Below, piece after piece: positions 27,902 through 36,088 of a stretch of 64,000 nt of DNA. How positions within the stretch are numbered: the first letter of the stretch is position 1; each line of letters starts with the position of its first letter. Source of the stretch: Empedobacter sp036647415 (GTDB lineage Bacteria; Bacteroidota; Bacteroidia; Flavobacteriales; Weeksellaceae); assembly GCF_036647415.1 (NCBI RefSeq), contig NZ_JAVXKG010000011.1, positions 1 through 64,000 of the forward strand. Reading direction: 5' to 3'. Position numbers and translations under genes: made by a program. The notes beneath the pieces are model-generated. The model did not search any database. It worked only from the letters and a program-made list of their open reading frames with translations, and was not told the DNA's origin.

Positions 27902-29302
27902 GACACTGACCATAATTTTGTGTAAAGATATTTCAGATGGGTTTGACTTTTTATAGTTGAACCCTTTTTTCAAATATAGTTAAAAATTGATTTAGAATTT
28001 TCCCTCAATTATGAATTGACTCTGCCGACTTTTTAGAAATTTGTATTAATGATAGATATACAGCCTTTTTCAAGGCTTTGCCCGTTGGGAATACCTTCTT
28101 TTTTTTGGTGTATTTGTGTATTTTTCCATTCAAATTTTCGATAAGATTGGTGGTGTAAATAATTTTTCTGATTTCAATTGGAAAGTCAAAAAACACAGTC
28201 AATTCGTCCCTAATCGAAGATTCATCGAATACAAATAAAAAATTAAATTACATGAGATAATTGTTTCTCCAAGATTGTATCGCGTAGGGATATTTTTGAT
28301 TCCATTTTTCGACAAATTGGTCTAACTCATTAGCTGACATCTCCCTATTTGTTGCATTGTAAATCAATTTCATATCTTAGGTAAACTCTTTTTTATCTTT
28401 CCAAACCACATATCGATCTGAATTTCGAATCTAGTGAACCTCACAAATTTGTGTGTTAGCTTAGGGAAAAATATTGTTAATTGCCTCTGTAAATCCGTTC
28501 AAATTATCGGTTACAGTAACCAAAATATCTTCTACACTTCGTGCTTTCAAATCGGTCATTACGCCTTGCCAAAAAGCAGTAGATTCGTTCTCTCTAAGCC
28601 AAATTCCAAGTATTTCCTTGTGTCCTTCACGGTTTATAAGCCAACAGCTAAATAAATCGATTTATTGAATACTTTTCCGCCTTGACGAACCTTAAACATA
28701 ATACCATCCATCCAAACAAACAATACAATAAACCGATTCTAAGAGGCGATTTTGCTAATCTAACACTTGACCATTCACTTTATCAGTAATGATGGATATC
28801 GCTGATGTAGAGAGTTTGTAACCGTATAATTCGTGAAGTTCTTGTTCAATATCTGAAACGCTCAGACCTTTTGCATAAAGCTAAATCACCATATTTTCAA
28901 CGGAAATTGATTTGGATTGATGTTTAGGGACAATAATTGGTTCAAAACTCCCTTCACGATCTCGCGGAGCTTCTATCGTAGATTCTCCATATTCGCTTTT
29001 AAACGTTTTGAAGTAGTGCCATTACGTGCATTTGGATTATCACTCTTCTCATTTTTGGAATAACCTAAATGCGCTTCAAGTTCGCCTTGTAGTATAGATT
29101 CTAATAAATCAGAATGTAATTCCTTTAATAATATACTTAGGTCTTCTTGGGTTTTGATCCCTTCTAAATGACTTTGTTTTTGAATGAATTGTGCTAGATA
29201 TTTTTTCATAATAAACTGTATTTTATGAATTTAATAAAATAAATAAGGTGAATTATACAAACCCACTTTATTTTATGTTTACACAGTTTTTTGGATACTG
29301 CC
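27902..29302 (-). mobile_element. IS256-family element, decayed (about 1.4 kb)
   Basis: The ends show related inverted repeats: GACACTGACC...TGTGTAAAGATA on the left and, as reverse complement, GGCAGTATCC...TGTGTAAACATA on the right, each followed by GGGTTTG. Length fits IS256. The enclosed transposase is broken. A second isolated end-like sequence (TTTTTGGATACTGC) is at about 31125. Confidence 0.75.
28005..29209 (-). pseudogene. IS256-family transposase, multiple frameshifts
   Basis: N-terminal part 28973-29209 (LLESILQGELEAHLGYSKN, NPNARNGTTSKR) and C-terminal part 28005-28202 (FPIEIRKIIYTTNLIENLN, KKKVFPTGKALKKAVYLSL) are family hallmarks. The middle can be followed only by changing frame: after SKRL the +1 frame continues as SEYGESTIEAPRDREGSF; near 28300 another frame gives MSANELDQFVEKWNQKYP. 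At least three indels or stops, so it is dead. Confidence 0.85.
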
Positions 29303-29317
29303 ATAATTGTATAAATT

Positions 29318-30283
29318 TTATAACCTTGGAGTACGCCTCCTCCTTTTCTTCTTTTTATTTTGAACTGATTGCTCTTCTATATTCTCATTTTCTTGAAGAT
29401 TATTTGTAAATAGAAGGTTAATTAGTCCAATTGATATTTTTAGGGTGTTTATTATTTTCTCAAAATCAATTGTGTTATTTCTGTAAATGTCTTTTGTTGT
29501 ATCGAAAATAGTTTGTCTGTCTGAATCATTTAATTTATTTTCAAGTTGATTGAATAAATGAACTGTTCTTTTTTGTTCTGCATTGCCATTTTTCATAATA
29601 AGTTTGTAGTGCAGTGAATCTTCTAATGAACGATTAAATTCAAACATTTTATCAAAAATGAGTTCGCCTGATTCTTTAAAGGCTACTCGATCAAATTGTC
29701 CCAATTTAACAGAATGACTTTTATTTTTGCCTCGTGAGGTATTCATTGGACTAAGCTTGATTTTATTTGTACGATCCTTTCGACTGACAATAATCTGAAT
29801 ATGCATTTGCTCACCAGCTTTAGATTCTCCTACTTTAGCTAATCCTTGTTTTACTTCTTCATCTGTATGATGGTAATAGCGATGATGTTCTAATTTTCCA
29901 TACCACAGTAAATCTTTCGCATTTTCAATTCCATTTCGTTTGAAGTTTTGAGCGTAAGCATCCATGATATTATTAGCATATTCTTTTAACTTTTCTTCTG
30001 TACCTTTATTTCCAAAACGCTCTTTTAAATGCATAATTTCTTGCTCGCTTGGGCTAATATTAATGAGAAAAAACTTTGCATCATTACGACTTAATTTGGC
30101 AATATTATGGTCAATATTTACACGAACTTCTTGAGGGGAAATTGTTTTATTTTGATGATTAAACCAATATTCAAGGTCTTTCTTTTGTTCTGATAGGTTA
30201 TTTTCTTTTTCTAAATATTTAACCAATAGTCCACAACTTCCTTTATTATTACCTGTTTCAGAATCTGTAATATGGATAAACAT
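29318..30283 (-). CDS. BtgB/MobB-like relaxase (DUF5712 type)
   Basis: 321 aa. Features of Bacteroidota mobilisation proteins: ITDSETGNNKGSCGLLVKYL at the start, a conserved Tyr/His region (LEHHRYYHHTDEEV) and QMHIQIIVSRKDRTNKIKL, a likely metal-binding HUH-type strand. A basic C-terminal tail (KKKKRRRRTPRL) fits DNA binding. It nicks oriT for transfer in concert with the BtgA-like protein, whose gene ends 2 bases upstream. The element carrying it would need a helper conjugation apparatus, since no transfer genes are in the window. Confidence 0.8.
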   Translation of the reverse strand: MFIHITDSETGNNKGSCGLLVKYLEKENNLSEQKKDLEYWFNHQNKTISPQEVRVNIDHNIAKLSRNDAKFFLINISPSEQEIMHLKERFGNKGTEEKLKEYANNIMDAYAQNFKRNGIENAKDLLWYGKLEHHRYYHHTDEEVKQGLAKVGESKAGEQMHIQIIVSRKDRTNKIKLSPMNTSRGKNKSHSVKLGQFDRVAFKESGELIFDKMFEFNRSLEDSLHYKLIMKNGNAEQKRTVHLFNQLENKLNDSDRQTIFDTTKDIYRNNTIDFEKIINTLKISIGLINLLFTNNLQENENIEEQSVQNKKKKRRRRTPRL

Positions 30284-30285
30284 CT

Positions 30286-30834
30286 TTATAGATTTTTAAG
30301 TGATTGTTTTATACGATTTACAAGCTCTTCTTTTTTTAATCCTGAAGTTGTCCAACCCATTTCTTCTCGCTTGTAGATATAATTATCTAATAATTGAATA
30401 AATTGTTCTTTGAGAACTTGTTTTTCTTTCTGTTTTGACATTAAATATTTTAATGCATTTGTGATCTGTAGATTTTGTTTCGTAAGTATTGAAGTTTGTT
30501 TAGTTTCTTCTACTAAATACTGTTCTATTTTTTCTAACAACTCTTTTTGATTATGTGAAGCATTTTTTAGAATAGCAGTATCAGAAAACAAAGGCAATAA
30601 GAAATCTTTTTCTTGCTGTCGAATAAAAGCTATAATACGACTGATTCCTGAAGAAAGTTCTTTCTTCAAGATTTCATCTCCAGTGTCTGAAGGATCTTTT
30701 TTACATCGATAAAAATAATCCACCATCTGACAAAACAATTCTTTTTTGCTTCGTCTTAAATTTTCAGCCAGCTTCTCTAATTTTTCATCTGTTTCTTTTG
30801 AATAACGAATGCTATTGGTATTGTTCTGCTTCAT
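30286..30834 (-). CDS. BtgA/BfmA-family mobilisation protein
   Basis: 182 aa. N-terminal ribbon-helix-helix-like part (SIRYSKETDEKLEKLAENLRR) followed by long helices, as in BtgA/BfmA of Bacteroides mobilisable plasmids and transposons. It probably binds oriT and helps the relaxase. Two GTATAC pairs and a strong stem (candidate oriT) lie directly upstream, which fits autoregulation and oriT binding. Confidence 0.85.
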   Translation of the reverse strand: MKQNNTNSIRYSKETDEKLEKLAENLRRSKKELFCQMVDYFYRCKKDPSDTGDEILKKELSSGISRIIAFIRQQEKDFLLPLFSDTAILKNASHNQKELLEKIEQYLVEETKQTSILTKQNLQITNALKYLMSKQKEKQVLKEQFIQLLDNYIYKREEMGWTTSGLKKEELVNRIKQSLKNL

Positions 30835-30872
30835 CTTCTTAATTTTCTAAATCAACTTCATCTTTTCTTTAT

Positions 30873-30943
30873 GTATACCTCGTAGTATACCATTTTTGTG
30901 ATTATAAAGGGCTTATATGGTCAAAAGTATACCTCTGGTATAC
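30873..30943. promoter_or_regulatory. Paired GTATAC repeats upstream of btgA-like gene
   Basis: GTATAC-CTCGTA-GTATAC (30873-30890) and GTATAC-CTCTG-GTATAC (30927-30943). Four copies of the same 6-base palindrome in two pairs between gene start and candidate oriT suggest binding sites for the BtgA-like protein. Confidence 0.6.
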
Positions 30944-30970
30944 GAAAATCCTCTGTAACGCAGTAAAGAG

Positions 30971-31005
30971 GCAAGCGAGTAGGGCTCTGCCCAACTCCCG
31001 CTTGC
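30971..31005. other. Candidate oriT stem
   Basis: Imperfect inverted repeat with arms GCAAGCG and CGCTTGC around AGT-AGGGCTCTGCCCA-ACT. The position, upstream of btgA/btgB, is where oriT lies in such elements. A run of T behind it means a terminator cannot be excluded. Confidence 0.5.
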
Positions 31006-31361
31006 TTTTTCCAAAACATTTATATGTTTCCAAATAATTGTATAAATGAATACATTTTAATTTGACCATTCGCTACAAAATAATCGTTCTAAAAAAAAAT
31101 ACTTTGTAAAAAAAAATAAGTTTTTGGATACTGCATTAAGCTCTTTATGATTGTTTTACAAAGTAAGGTATCTATGAGGAATTGATTATAAGACAAATTA
31201 TGTCACTAAATTCCAAATGCTACCATTTAGAAATGAAGATTGCAAATCTGTTAGAAAATCAGAATATATAGTATAAAAGAAATACAACACTATTGAATTA
31301 TGTTTATAGATAGTTAAATACGCTTTTAAAGTAGCAAGTGGATATATGTTTACTTAAATAT

Positions 31362-32340
31362 ACCCGTTGTGCATTTTGATTAATAAAGAATCAAGTTGTT
31401 CATTTGATTGAAAATCAGTAAATTGTTTTAACCACAAGACACTCACAATGAACAACTTACTTGCAAATTACGAAAGAATATTGGAAGTTCTACGAAAAAT
31501 ATCAACAGATACACTTTTAATTTATCAACGTAGAAGACCTAAACTTTTTGATTTAGAACTCATAAGTCTTGTTTTAACAGCTGAATTTATGGGTATTGAT
31601 AGTGAAAATCATTTATTTCGAAATCTTCCTAAAGCGCTAAGTTGTAAAATTGAGCGTAGTATTTACAATCGTAGAAAACGTATATTATCAGAGCAAATTA
31701 ATAGTATTCGACTCAAATTAGCGAAAGAATTTAATGAATTTGAAAATTGTTTTATCGTTGATAGTATGCCGTTGGAAGTGTGTAAAATAGCAAGAATTAA
31801 TCGCTCAAAAATTTGCAAAGAACATCAGTATAGTACACCAAATAGAGGTTTTTGTGCTTCTCAGCAAATGTCTTTTTATGGCTATAAACTTCATGCTGCT
31901 TGTTCTTTAACTGGTGTTTTCCAGAGTATTGATATTAGTCCCGCATCTGTTCATGATATTCATTTTTTGAAAGATATAAAATCTCAACTATCAGATTGTG
32001 TGCTACTTGGGGACAAAGGGTATTTGTCGCAAACAATTCAAATTGACTTATTTAATGAAGTTAATATACAATTAGAAACACCGAAAAGATCCAATCAAAA
32101 AGATTACAAACCTCAGTTTTATACATTCAAAAAGTATCGAAAAAGAATTGAAACTTTATTTTCTCAACTATGCGATCAATTTATGATTAGACGTAATTAT
32201 GCAAAGACTTTTGAGGGGTTTAAAACCAGAATTCTAGCTAAAATTACTGCACTAACAGTGATTCAGTACATTAATAAAACATACTTTAATCGAAATATTA
32301 ACAACCTAAAAATTCAAATCATTTAAAATGCACAACGGGT
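31362..32340 (+). mobile_element. Complete IS982-family element with target duplication
   Basis: Inverted repeats start ACCCGTTGTGCATTTT on both sides. It is flanked by an 8-bp duplication TTAAATAT (31354-31361 and 32341-32348). 979 bp, transposase intact: a recent insertion, likely active. Confidence 0.95.
31448..32326 (+). CDS. IS982-family transposase
   Basis: 292 aa, DDE type: first Asp in FIVDSMPLEVC, second in LLGDKGYLS, Glu in YRKRIETLFSQL; the usual RGFCASQQMSFYGYKLH segment is present. Length and the intact ends suggest a functional enzyme. A MITE at 51271-51474 has related ends and could be moved by it. Confidence 0.95.
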   Translation: MNNLLANYERILEVLRKISTDTLLIYQRRRPKLFDLELISLVLTAEFMGIDSENHLFRNLPKALSCKIERSIYNRRKRILSEQINSIRLKLAKEFNEFENCFIVDSMPLEVCKIARINRSKICKEHQYSTPNRGFCASQQMSFYGYKLHAACSLTGVFQSIDISPASVHDIHFLKDIKSQLSDCVLLGDKGYLSQTIQIDLFNEVNIQLETPKRSNQKDYKPQFYTFKKYRKRIETLFSQLCDQFMIRRNYAKTFEGFKTRILAKITALTVIQYINKTYFNRNINNLKIQII

Positions 32341-32497
32341 TTAAATATGTACATATTTACATCAATACGTAATTACAATTGTACGCTTTTATGTAAAAGC
32401 ATTTTACTATATGTATATACAAGAAATTGAAAATAACTAAATCTTTATTTAGATTTAGTTTTCAAAAGAAAAAGGAGAAAAAGAAAGCAGTAAATCG

Positions 32498-32629
32498 GAA
32501 AGGACAGTGCAGAGACAAAAGGAAACGGATTAAGTCCCAAAGGGTGAAACAGAAAAAATAACTTTATTTTTGTTTTTCTGTTTCATTATGCCGTAAGCTT
32601 TTGGCTGGCTATAGCGCAGGAGTCCTTTC
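32498..32629 (+). ncRNA. Predicted structured RNA element, about 130 bases
   Basis: Nested pairings: GAAAGGAC/GTCCTTTC (32498-32505 with 32622-32629), ACGG/CCGT (32525-32528 with 32591-32594), CCC-AAA-GGG (32536-32544) and GAAACAGAAAAA/TTTTTCTGTTTC (32546-32557 with 32573-32584). The four stems nest without conflict. I do not recognise the family. It could be an RNA or a single-stranded DNA structure of the mobile element. Strand is uncertain. Confidence 0.45.
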
Positions 32630-32821
32630 AAACTTAGCTGCCTTTTTATTTCTTTTGATTGAAAATCTATCCTTTTTAATCAAATCACTTATGAAAGTGA
32701 ATAATCCATAATATTTAATAAAGTTGGCTGTGACAGCCATTGAAAGGATGACAGATGTTATGCTTTCACCTATCCGATAAAAACTCTTTAATAAGCCGAG
32801 AAAATAGCGGATGAAAATTAA

Positions 32822-33470
32822 AGTGTTTTGAGGATTGAAATTCTATTAATTTTTTTATTTTAAGTTGAATATAGATAGATGAAAAATGTTTTCTCACAAA
32901 TTCACTTTGTTATAAACGAACTCCAATTCCGAAATACGAATTTCAGACAAATATACGTTCTCATTATCTTGCTTTTAACATCAAAGAGTATCTGCTATTA
33001 ATTATTGATGAAAGTAAGTGAACCCACGCGTTGTATATGTAATTTACATTTAGTGAGTGTTTATTACAAACCTCACCTTATGGGTGTACAATCACCCTCA
33101 AAATTATAGTGTTTTAAGATTTGAATTTCTATTATTTACCCAATCAAGGTTAAACATAGACAAACAAAATTTTTATAATGTTCAAAATTCATTTATTTAA
33201 ATTCATTTCCAAAGTTAACGTAGGAGTTGTAGCCAAGTTTTTTTTTAAAAATCTTCGAATTGTCTTTTTAAATAAAAAAATTCTAGATCACAGGACTACA
33301 AAATATTTAACATACATTCTACTGTCACTATGTTGCCTTTATCCTGCCTTCATGTTGGGAGTATCCTGCTATTATATATTGGTGAAAGAACGATAAGTAA
33401 GCCGTTGTATATGTTGTTTACATTTAGTGAGTGTTCGTAATCAACCTCAATCACCCTCAAAAATTATAAT
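32822..33470 (+). repeat. Tandem duplicated cassette downstream of the dCas12f-like gene
   Basis: Two diverged units. Each begins GTGTTTTxAGxxTTGAAxTTCTATTA (32824; 33109), runs through an ATG with or without an open frame, and ends with GTTGTATATGTxxTTTACATTTAGTGAGTGTT...ATCACCCTCAAAA (about 33030-33104; 33403-33462). Unit 1 has lost its reading frame; unit 2 encodes a 72-aa membrane protein. The second unit ends against the stop codon of the Cas12f-like gene. Confidence 0.65.
33178..33396 (+). CDS. Small membrane protein in duplicated cassette, 72 aa
   Basis: The basic N-terminus (KIHLFKFISKVNVGVVAKFF) is followed by one membrane segment (about 44-68, LTYILLSLCCLYPAFMLGV). ATG start is conserved in position with the broken copy in unit 1 (MFSHKFTLL then stop). 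No family recognised. It converges on the Cas12f-like gene. A real gene is likely but not certain. Confidence 0.45.
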   Translation: MFKIHLFKFISKVNVGVVAKFFFKNLRIVFLNKKILDHRTTKYLTYILLSLCCLYPAFMLGVSCYYILVKER

Positions 33471-34574
33471 TTATGCTATAATAAGCTCAATTCCTGCTTT
33501 GTCAGCTTTGTATTTTATTTTGGTCATCAGTTCATAATAACTCCAATTCCTCAGTACAAATTCTTCTTCTTTGGCTAGCTCCATCTTTTCTTCTTGATCC
33601 AATAATATAAGTGTTCCTGCTTTATTATTGATACAAAAATCGATTAACCTTCTACTGTAAACATGTAATCGATTATGTACGTAATTACGTTCTAATTGAC
33701 TCATTTTTTCGAGAGCTTTTAGTTTTCTCGTTCTTCCTTTGCCCGATTTAGCATAGGTTACTCCTGCTTGCATTCGTTTACGAGACGCTTGTATCGCTAA
33801 TCTTCTATATAAAAATTCTTCTTTGGTTCCGATGGAAAGTCTAGATTTACCTACTTTTACAACCAATGGATATTCTAATGATAAGGACACTTCTGCTATC
33901 CTTTCGGGTTGTAATTGATGGTTTTCTTTTACAATTTCTACAACAGCTAACCAAAATATTTTACCTTTTTCTATTTTTATTTGCGACGTACAAAGTTTAA
34001 CTTCATCATTTATTACTTGTTCCAATAGTTTTTTGTTATCTGTAAAATCTCTTCCTAAATAGGTTTTGAATGGAAGTTGAAACAATCGAAAACAAAAACT
34101 TTTTTTCTCGGGATGATAAGATAATTTGCTAATGCCTTCTAATCCAAAAGGAAATGCCATATCCCGTTTGAAGTTTTTTAAAGAAGCTTCTCCTCTCCAA
34201 TATTCTTGATAATCTTTGTTAAAAGTACTCTGGAGTCTACTATTTAAACACGATAATATATTCATCGGAATTTCACCCTTAAAACGATCTGATATCACAC
34301 GATAAGTGGTATTTATTCGCGAACGTTGTAAAATTCCTGCTTCATCTTTCTTTTCATCAACCAACTTGTGTATAACCCCTTCTGAAAGATACAAAAACTC
34401 TTTCACCATCCCTTGTATATACAAATGAGAAACGATCAAATTAGCGGCTCTATAACACCTGTTTCTCCATTTATAAAGTATTTCCAAAACCTCTTGACGT
34501 TCTTCTTGGGTAGGTAAATCAACAATTAACTGTATTTTTCGAGTGAGTATTAAAGTAGATTTCTCCATCATCAA
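33471..34574 (-). CDS. Nuclease-dead, C-terminally short Cas12f/TnpB-like protein
   Basis: 367 aa. N-terminal half looks like Cas12f recognition/wedge regions (KWRNRCYRAANLIVSHLYIQ at 35-54). The RuvC part is degenerate: where TnpB/Cas12f have I-D-L-G-x-K-Y-P, this reads SLSLEYPLVVKVG (about 230-242), without the first catalytic Asp; the second acidic site reads LILLDQEEK (322-330); the chain ends at NWSYYELMTKIKYKADKAGIELIIA, so the zinc finger and third Asp are missing. RNA-guided DNA binding without cutting is inferred. Its ATG overlaps the sigma-factor stop by 4 bases, so the two are coupled. This matches reported dCas12f-sigma(E) RNA-guided transcription systems. Confidence 0.8.
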   Translation of the reverse strand: MMMEKSTLILTRKIQLIVDLPTQEERQEVLEILYKWRNRCYRAANLIVSHLYIQGMVKEFLYLSEGVIHKLVDEKKDEAGILQRSRINTTYRVISDRFKGEIPMNILSCLNSRLQSTFNKDYQEYWRGEASLKNFKRDMAFPFGLEGISKLSYHPEKKSFCFRLFQLPFKTYLGRDFTDNKKLLEQVINDEVKLCTSQIKIEKGKIFWLAVVEIVKENHQLQPERIAEVSLSLEYPLVVKVGKSRLSIGTKEEFLYRRLAIQASRKRMQAGVTYAKSGKGRTRKLKALEKMSQLERNYVHNRLHVYSRRLIDFCINNKAGTLILLDQEEKMELAKEEEFVLRNWSYYELMTKIKYKADKAGIELIIA

Positions 34575-35353
34575 TAGTTTAGGGATTGAACTTTATTTTG
34601 TTGAGTAAATTTATAGGCGACTATAAACTCATTGTGTACTTCTTTTTGAGACAGTTCTAATTCTTCTGCGATGTTTGCAAAAGATTGTTTATGCTCGCAT
34701 CGAAGTTGTAAAATCAACGATTGTGTTTTTGTCATCTTTTCTTGCTTCTCTTCTGTAGAGACTGTTTTGGTTTTAATAATTAACTTATCTTGATGACTTA
34801 AAATCTTCTTAAGATCTTCAATAGCACTTTTAATTTCATTACTTGTTTCGGTGATTCCTCTTCCCATTACATGAGCAATCGCTTTATACTGAAATCCATG
34901 TTTTAAACAGAGTTCTATCAAATGTTTTCTTTCAGTACTTAATAAGGGTAATACTTTTATAATTTGATCAAAATAGTGCTGTTGCCTTTCTTGTTCGTTC
35001 AGATTTTCTATTACATCAGCGGGATCATATCCAGCTAAATAACTTTGATAATTCTCATAGTTCTCTAATGAATTCACAGTTCTAAAAAACTTATTCTTCG
35101 GTTTAGCATAATGAGAATAGCAACTGTATTTCATTACAAATCTCAAAAAGAAAAAGATATGATCAGAGGACTCTATCTTCTCTCGATATTCCCAAAGTTT
35201 CAGAAACACATCTTGTAACAAACACTCCACTACAAATTCATCCTTAATTATTTGTTTACCAAACCAAAAGATTCGTTTATTATATCTGATATAAATACGT
35301 TCCAAAGCAGTAGAATTACCTTTTTTTAATAATTCAAATTCTTTTTCTAGCAT
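34571..35353 (-). CDS. ECF sigma factor with extra C-terminal domain, partner of dCas12f
   Basis: 260 aa. Sigma-2 region about 5-85 (ALERIYIRYNKRIFWFGKQI, ECLLQDVFLKLWEYREKI), sigma-4 region about 130-185 (LPLLSTERKHLIELCLKHGF, YKAIAHVMGRGITETSNEI). Residues 186-260 are an addition not usual in ECF factors, with a second HTH-like stretch (FANIAEELELSQKEVHNEF). No anti-sigma or TonB-type receptor genes are near, unlike ordinary Bacteroidota ECF factors. Coupling to the Cas12f-like gene suggests recruitment to RNA-guided sites. The extension may be the docking part. ATG 35353. Confidence 0.85.
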   Translation of the reverse strand: MLEKEFELLKKGNSTALERIYIRYNKRIFWFGKQIIKDEFVVECLLQDVFLKLWEYREKIESSDHIFFFLRFVMKYSCYSHYAKPKNKFFRTVNSLENYENYQSYLAGYDPADVIENLNEQERQQHYFDQIIKVLPLLSTERKHLIELCLKHGFQYKAIAHVMGRGITETSNEIKSAIEDLKKILSHQDKLIIKTKTVSTEEKQEKMTKTQSLILQLRCEHKQSFANIAEELELSQKEVHNEFIVAYKFTQQNKVQSLNY

Positions 35354-35478
35354 AATAATGGGTTTTACTATAATAGTTTTGATTTATTGTAAGTTTTTAG
35401 GTTTTCACAACTTAAAATGAATCTTAGTCATTTCAACTATACTTATTGCTTACAACTTAAAGTAGGTAGTAGCCCCAA

Positions 35479-35486
35479 TAAATTTG
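35479..35486 (+). promoter_or_regulatory. -7 box TAAATTTG of the divergent ncRNA
   Basis: Perfect TAnnTTTG match, pointing away from the sigma-factor gene; expected transcription start near 35493. A clear -33 TTG at normal spacing was not found. Confidence 0.5.
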
Positions 35487-35492
35487 GAAAAT

Positions 35493-35697
35493 GTCAATAA
35501 AGGTTTTACTTTTAATGTGCGAATAAAAAAGATAAAACAAATGCTGTCAAAGTCTCAATACTGAGGCTGCGATAGAGAGCGTGTAAAGAAAGGATAGCCC
35601 TTTGCTTTACGATCCGTGTTTTAAAAATGTTATAAAAACGGAGTATTGTTCTTTAAAAGAATTAGTAATACCAACAGACTTTGTCTGGCGGTTTTTT
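35493..35697 (+). ncRNA. Predicted structured ncRNA, candidate guide RNA or scaffold
   Basis: About 205 bases with no credible gene. Helix CAATACT/AGTATTG (35556-35562 with 35642-35648) closes a multi-branch region containing hairpin GTAAAG...CTTTAC (35583-35588 with 35605-35610, inner AAGG/CCTT) and CCG-TGTTTT...AAAA-CGG (about 35613-35641). It ends in a terminator (CAGAC-TTT-GTCTG, T run to 35697). Divergent from the sigma/dCas12f operon. Guide RNA identity is inference. Confidence 0.55.
35674..35697 (+). terminator. Terminator of the divergent ncRNA
   Basis: ACAGAC-TTT-GTCTG then GCGG and six T. Confidence 0.6.
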
Positions 35698-35786
35698 ACG
35701 GAGGAATGGAAATTGTTTCGTTCTCATTTTGTGCTGGGTTTTATGGAACGATGTCTTCTCTATAGAGTTGAAGTCTACACTAAATA

Positions 35787-35932
35787 ATAAGGACGAACTT
35801 CAAAGCTTTTGAAAGTGGCACCGCAAAGAGCCATCCATAAGAGTATTATGGTTCCGAAAAAGTCTAACATGAAGTCCGCCCTATTAGATATATTACAAAA
35901 ATAGTAAAATCTAATAGAAATTGGCGAACCCA
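35787..35932 (+). ncRNA. Second structured region, candidate tracr/repeat-like RNA
   Basis: Hairpin CCATAA-GAGTA-TTATGG (35833-35850) sits inside a longer pairing of AAGGACGAACTTC with GAAGTCC (about 35789 and 35871). Then CTATTAGAT / ATCTAATAG (35881-35889 with 35909-35917) with inner ATTAC/AGTAA, extended by CGCC/GGCG. The region continues GAAATTGGCGAACC and then unstructured sequence, the order expected of a scaffold followed by a guide. The transcript and strand are not proven. Confidence 0.45.
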
Positions 35933-36049
35933 TATCAACTCATTCGGATTTTTGCGGTTTTCTTTCATGAGTGACATCATTTAAAGAAATACTAAAATTA
36001 GTAAATCAATTTGTCGCTATTTTATTTTAACTGAAACAAATATAAATAA

Positions 36050-36070
36050 AGTTTGTGTATAACACAAACT
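36050..36070. promoter_or_regulatory. Perfect palindromic operator before the XRE gene
   Basis: AGTTTGTGT-ATA-ACACAAACT, arms of 9 bp, 19 bases before the XRE start. Position and symmetry fit binding of the XRE repressor dimer to its own promoter. Confidence 0.7.
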
Positions 36071-36088
36071 ATTTTATCTATAATTTTT

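Noticed and set aside
28434..28668. Two short plus-strand frames
   Set aside because: They lie opposite the decayed IS256 transposase and show no independent coding signs.
32822..33136. A CRISPR array
   Set aside because: Only two diverged copies about 290 bp apart with no spacer-sized intervals.
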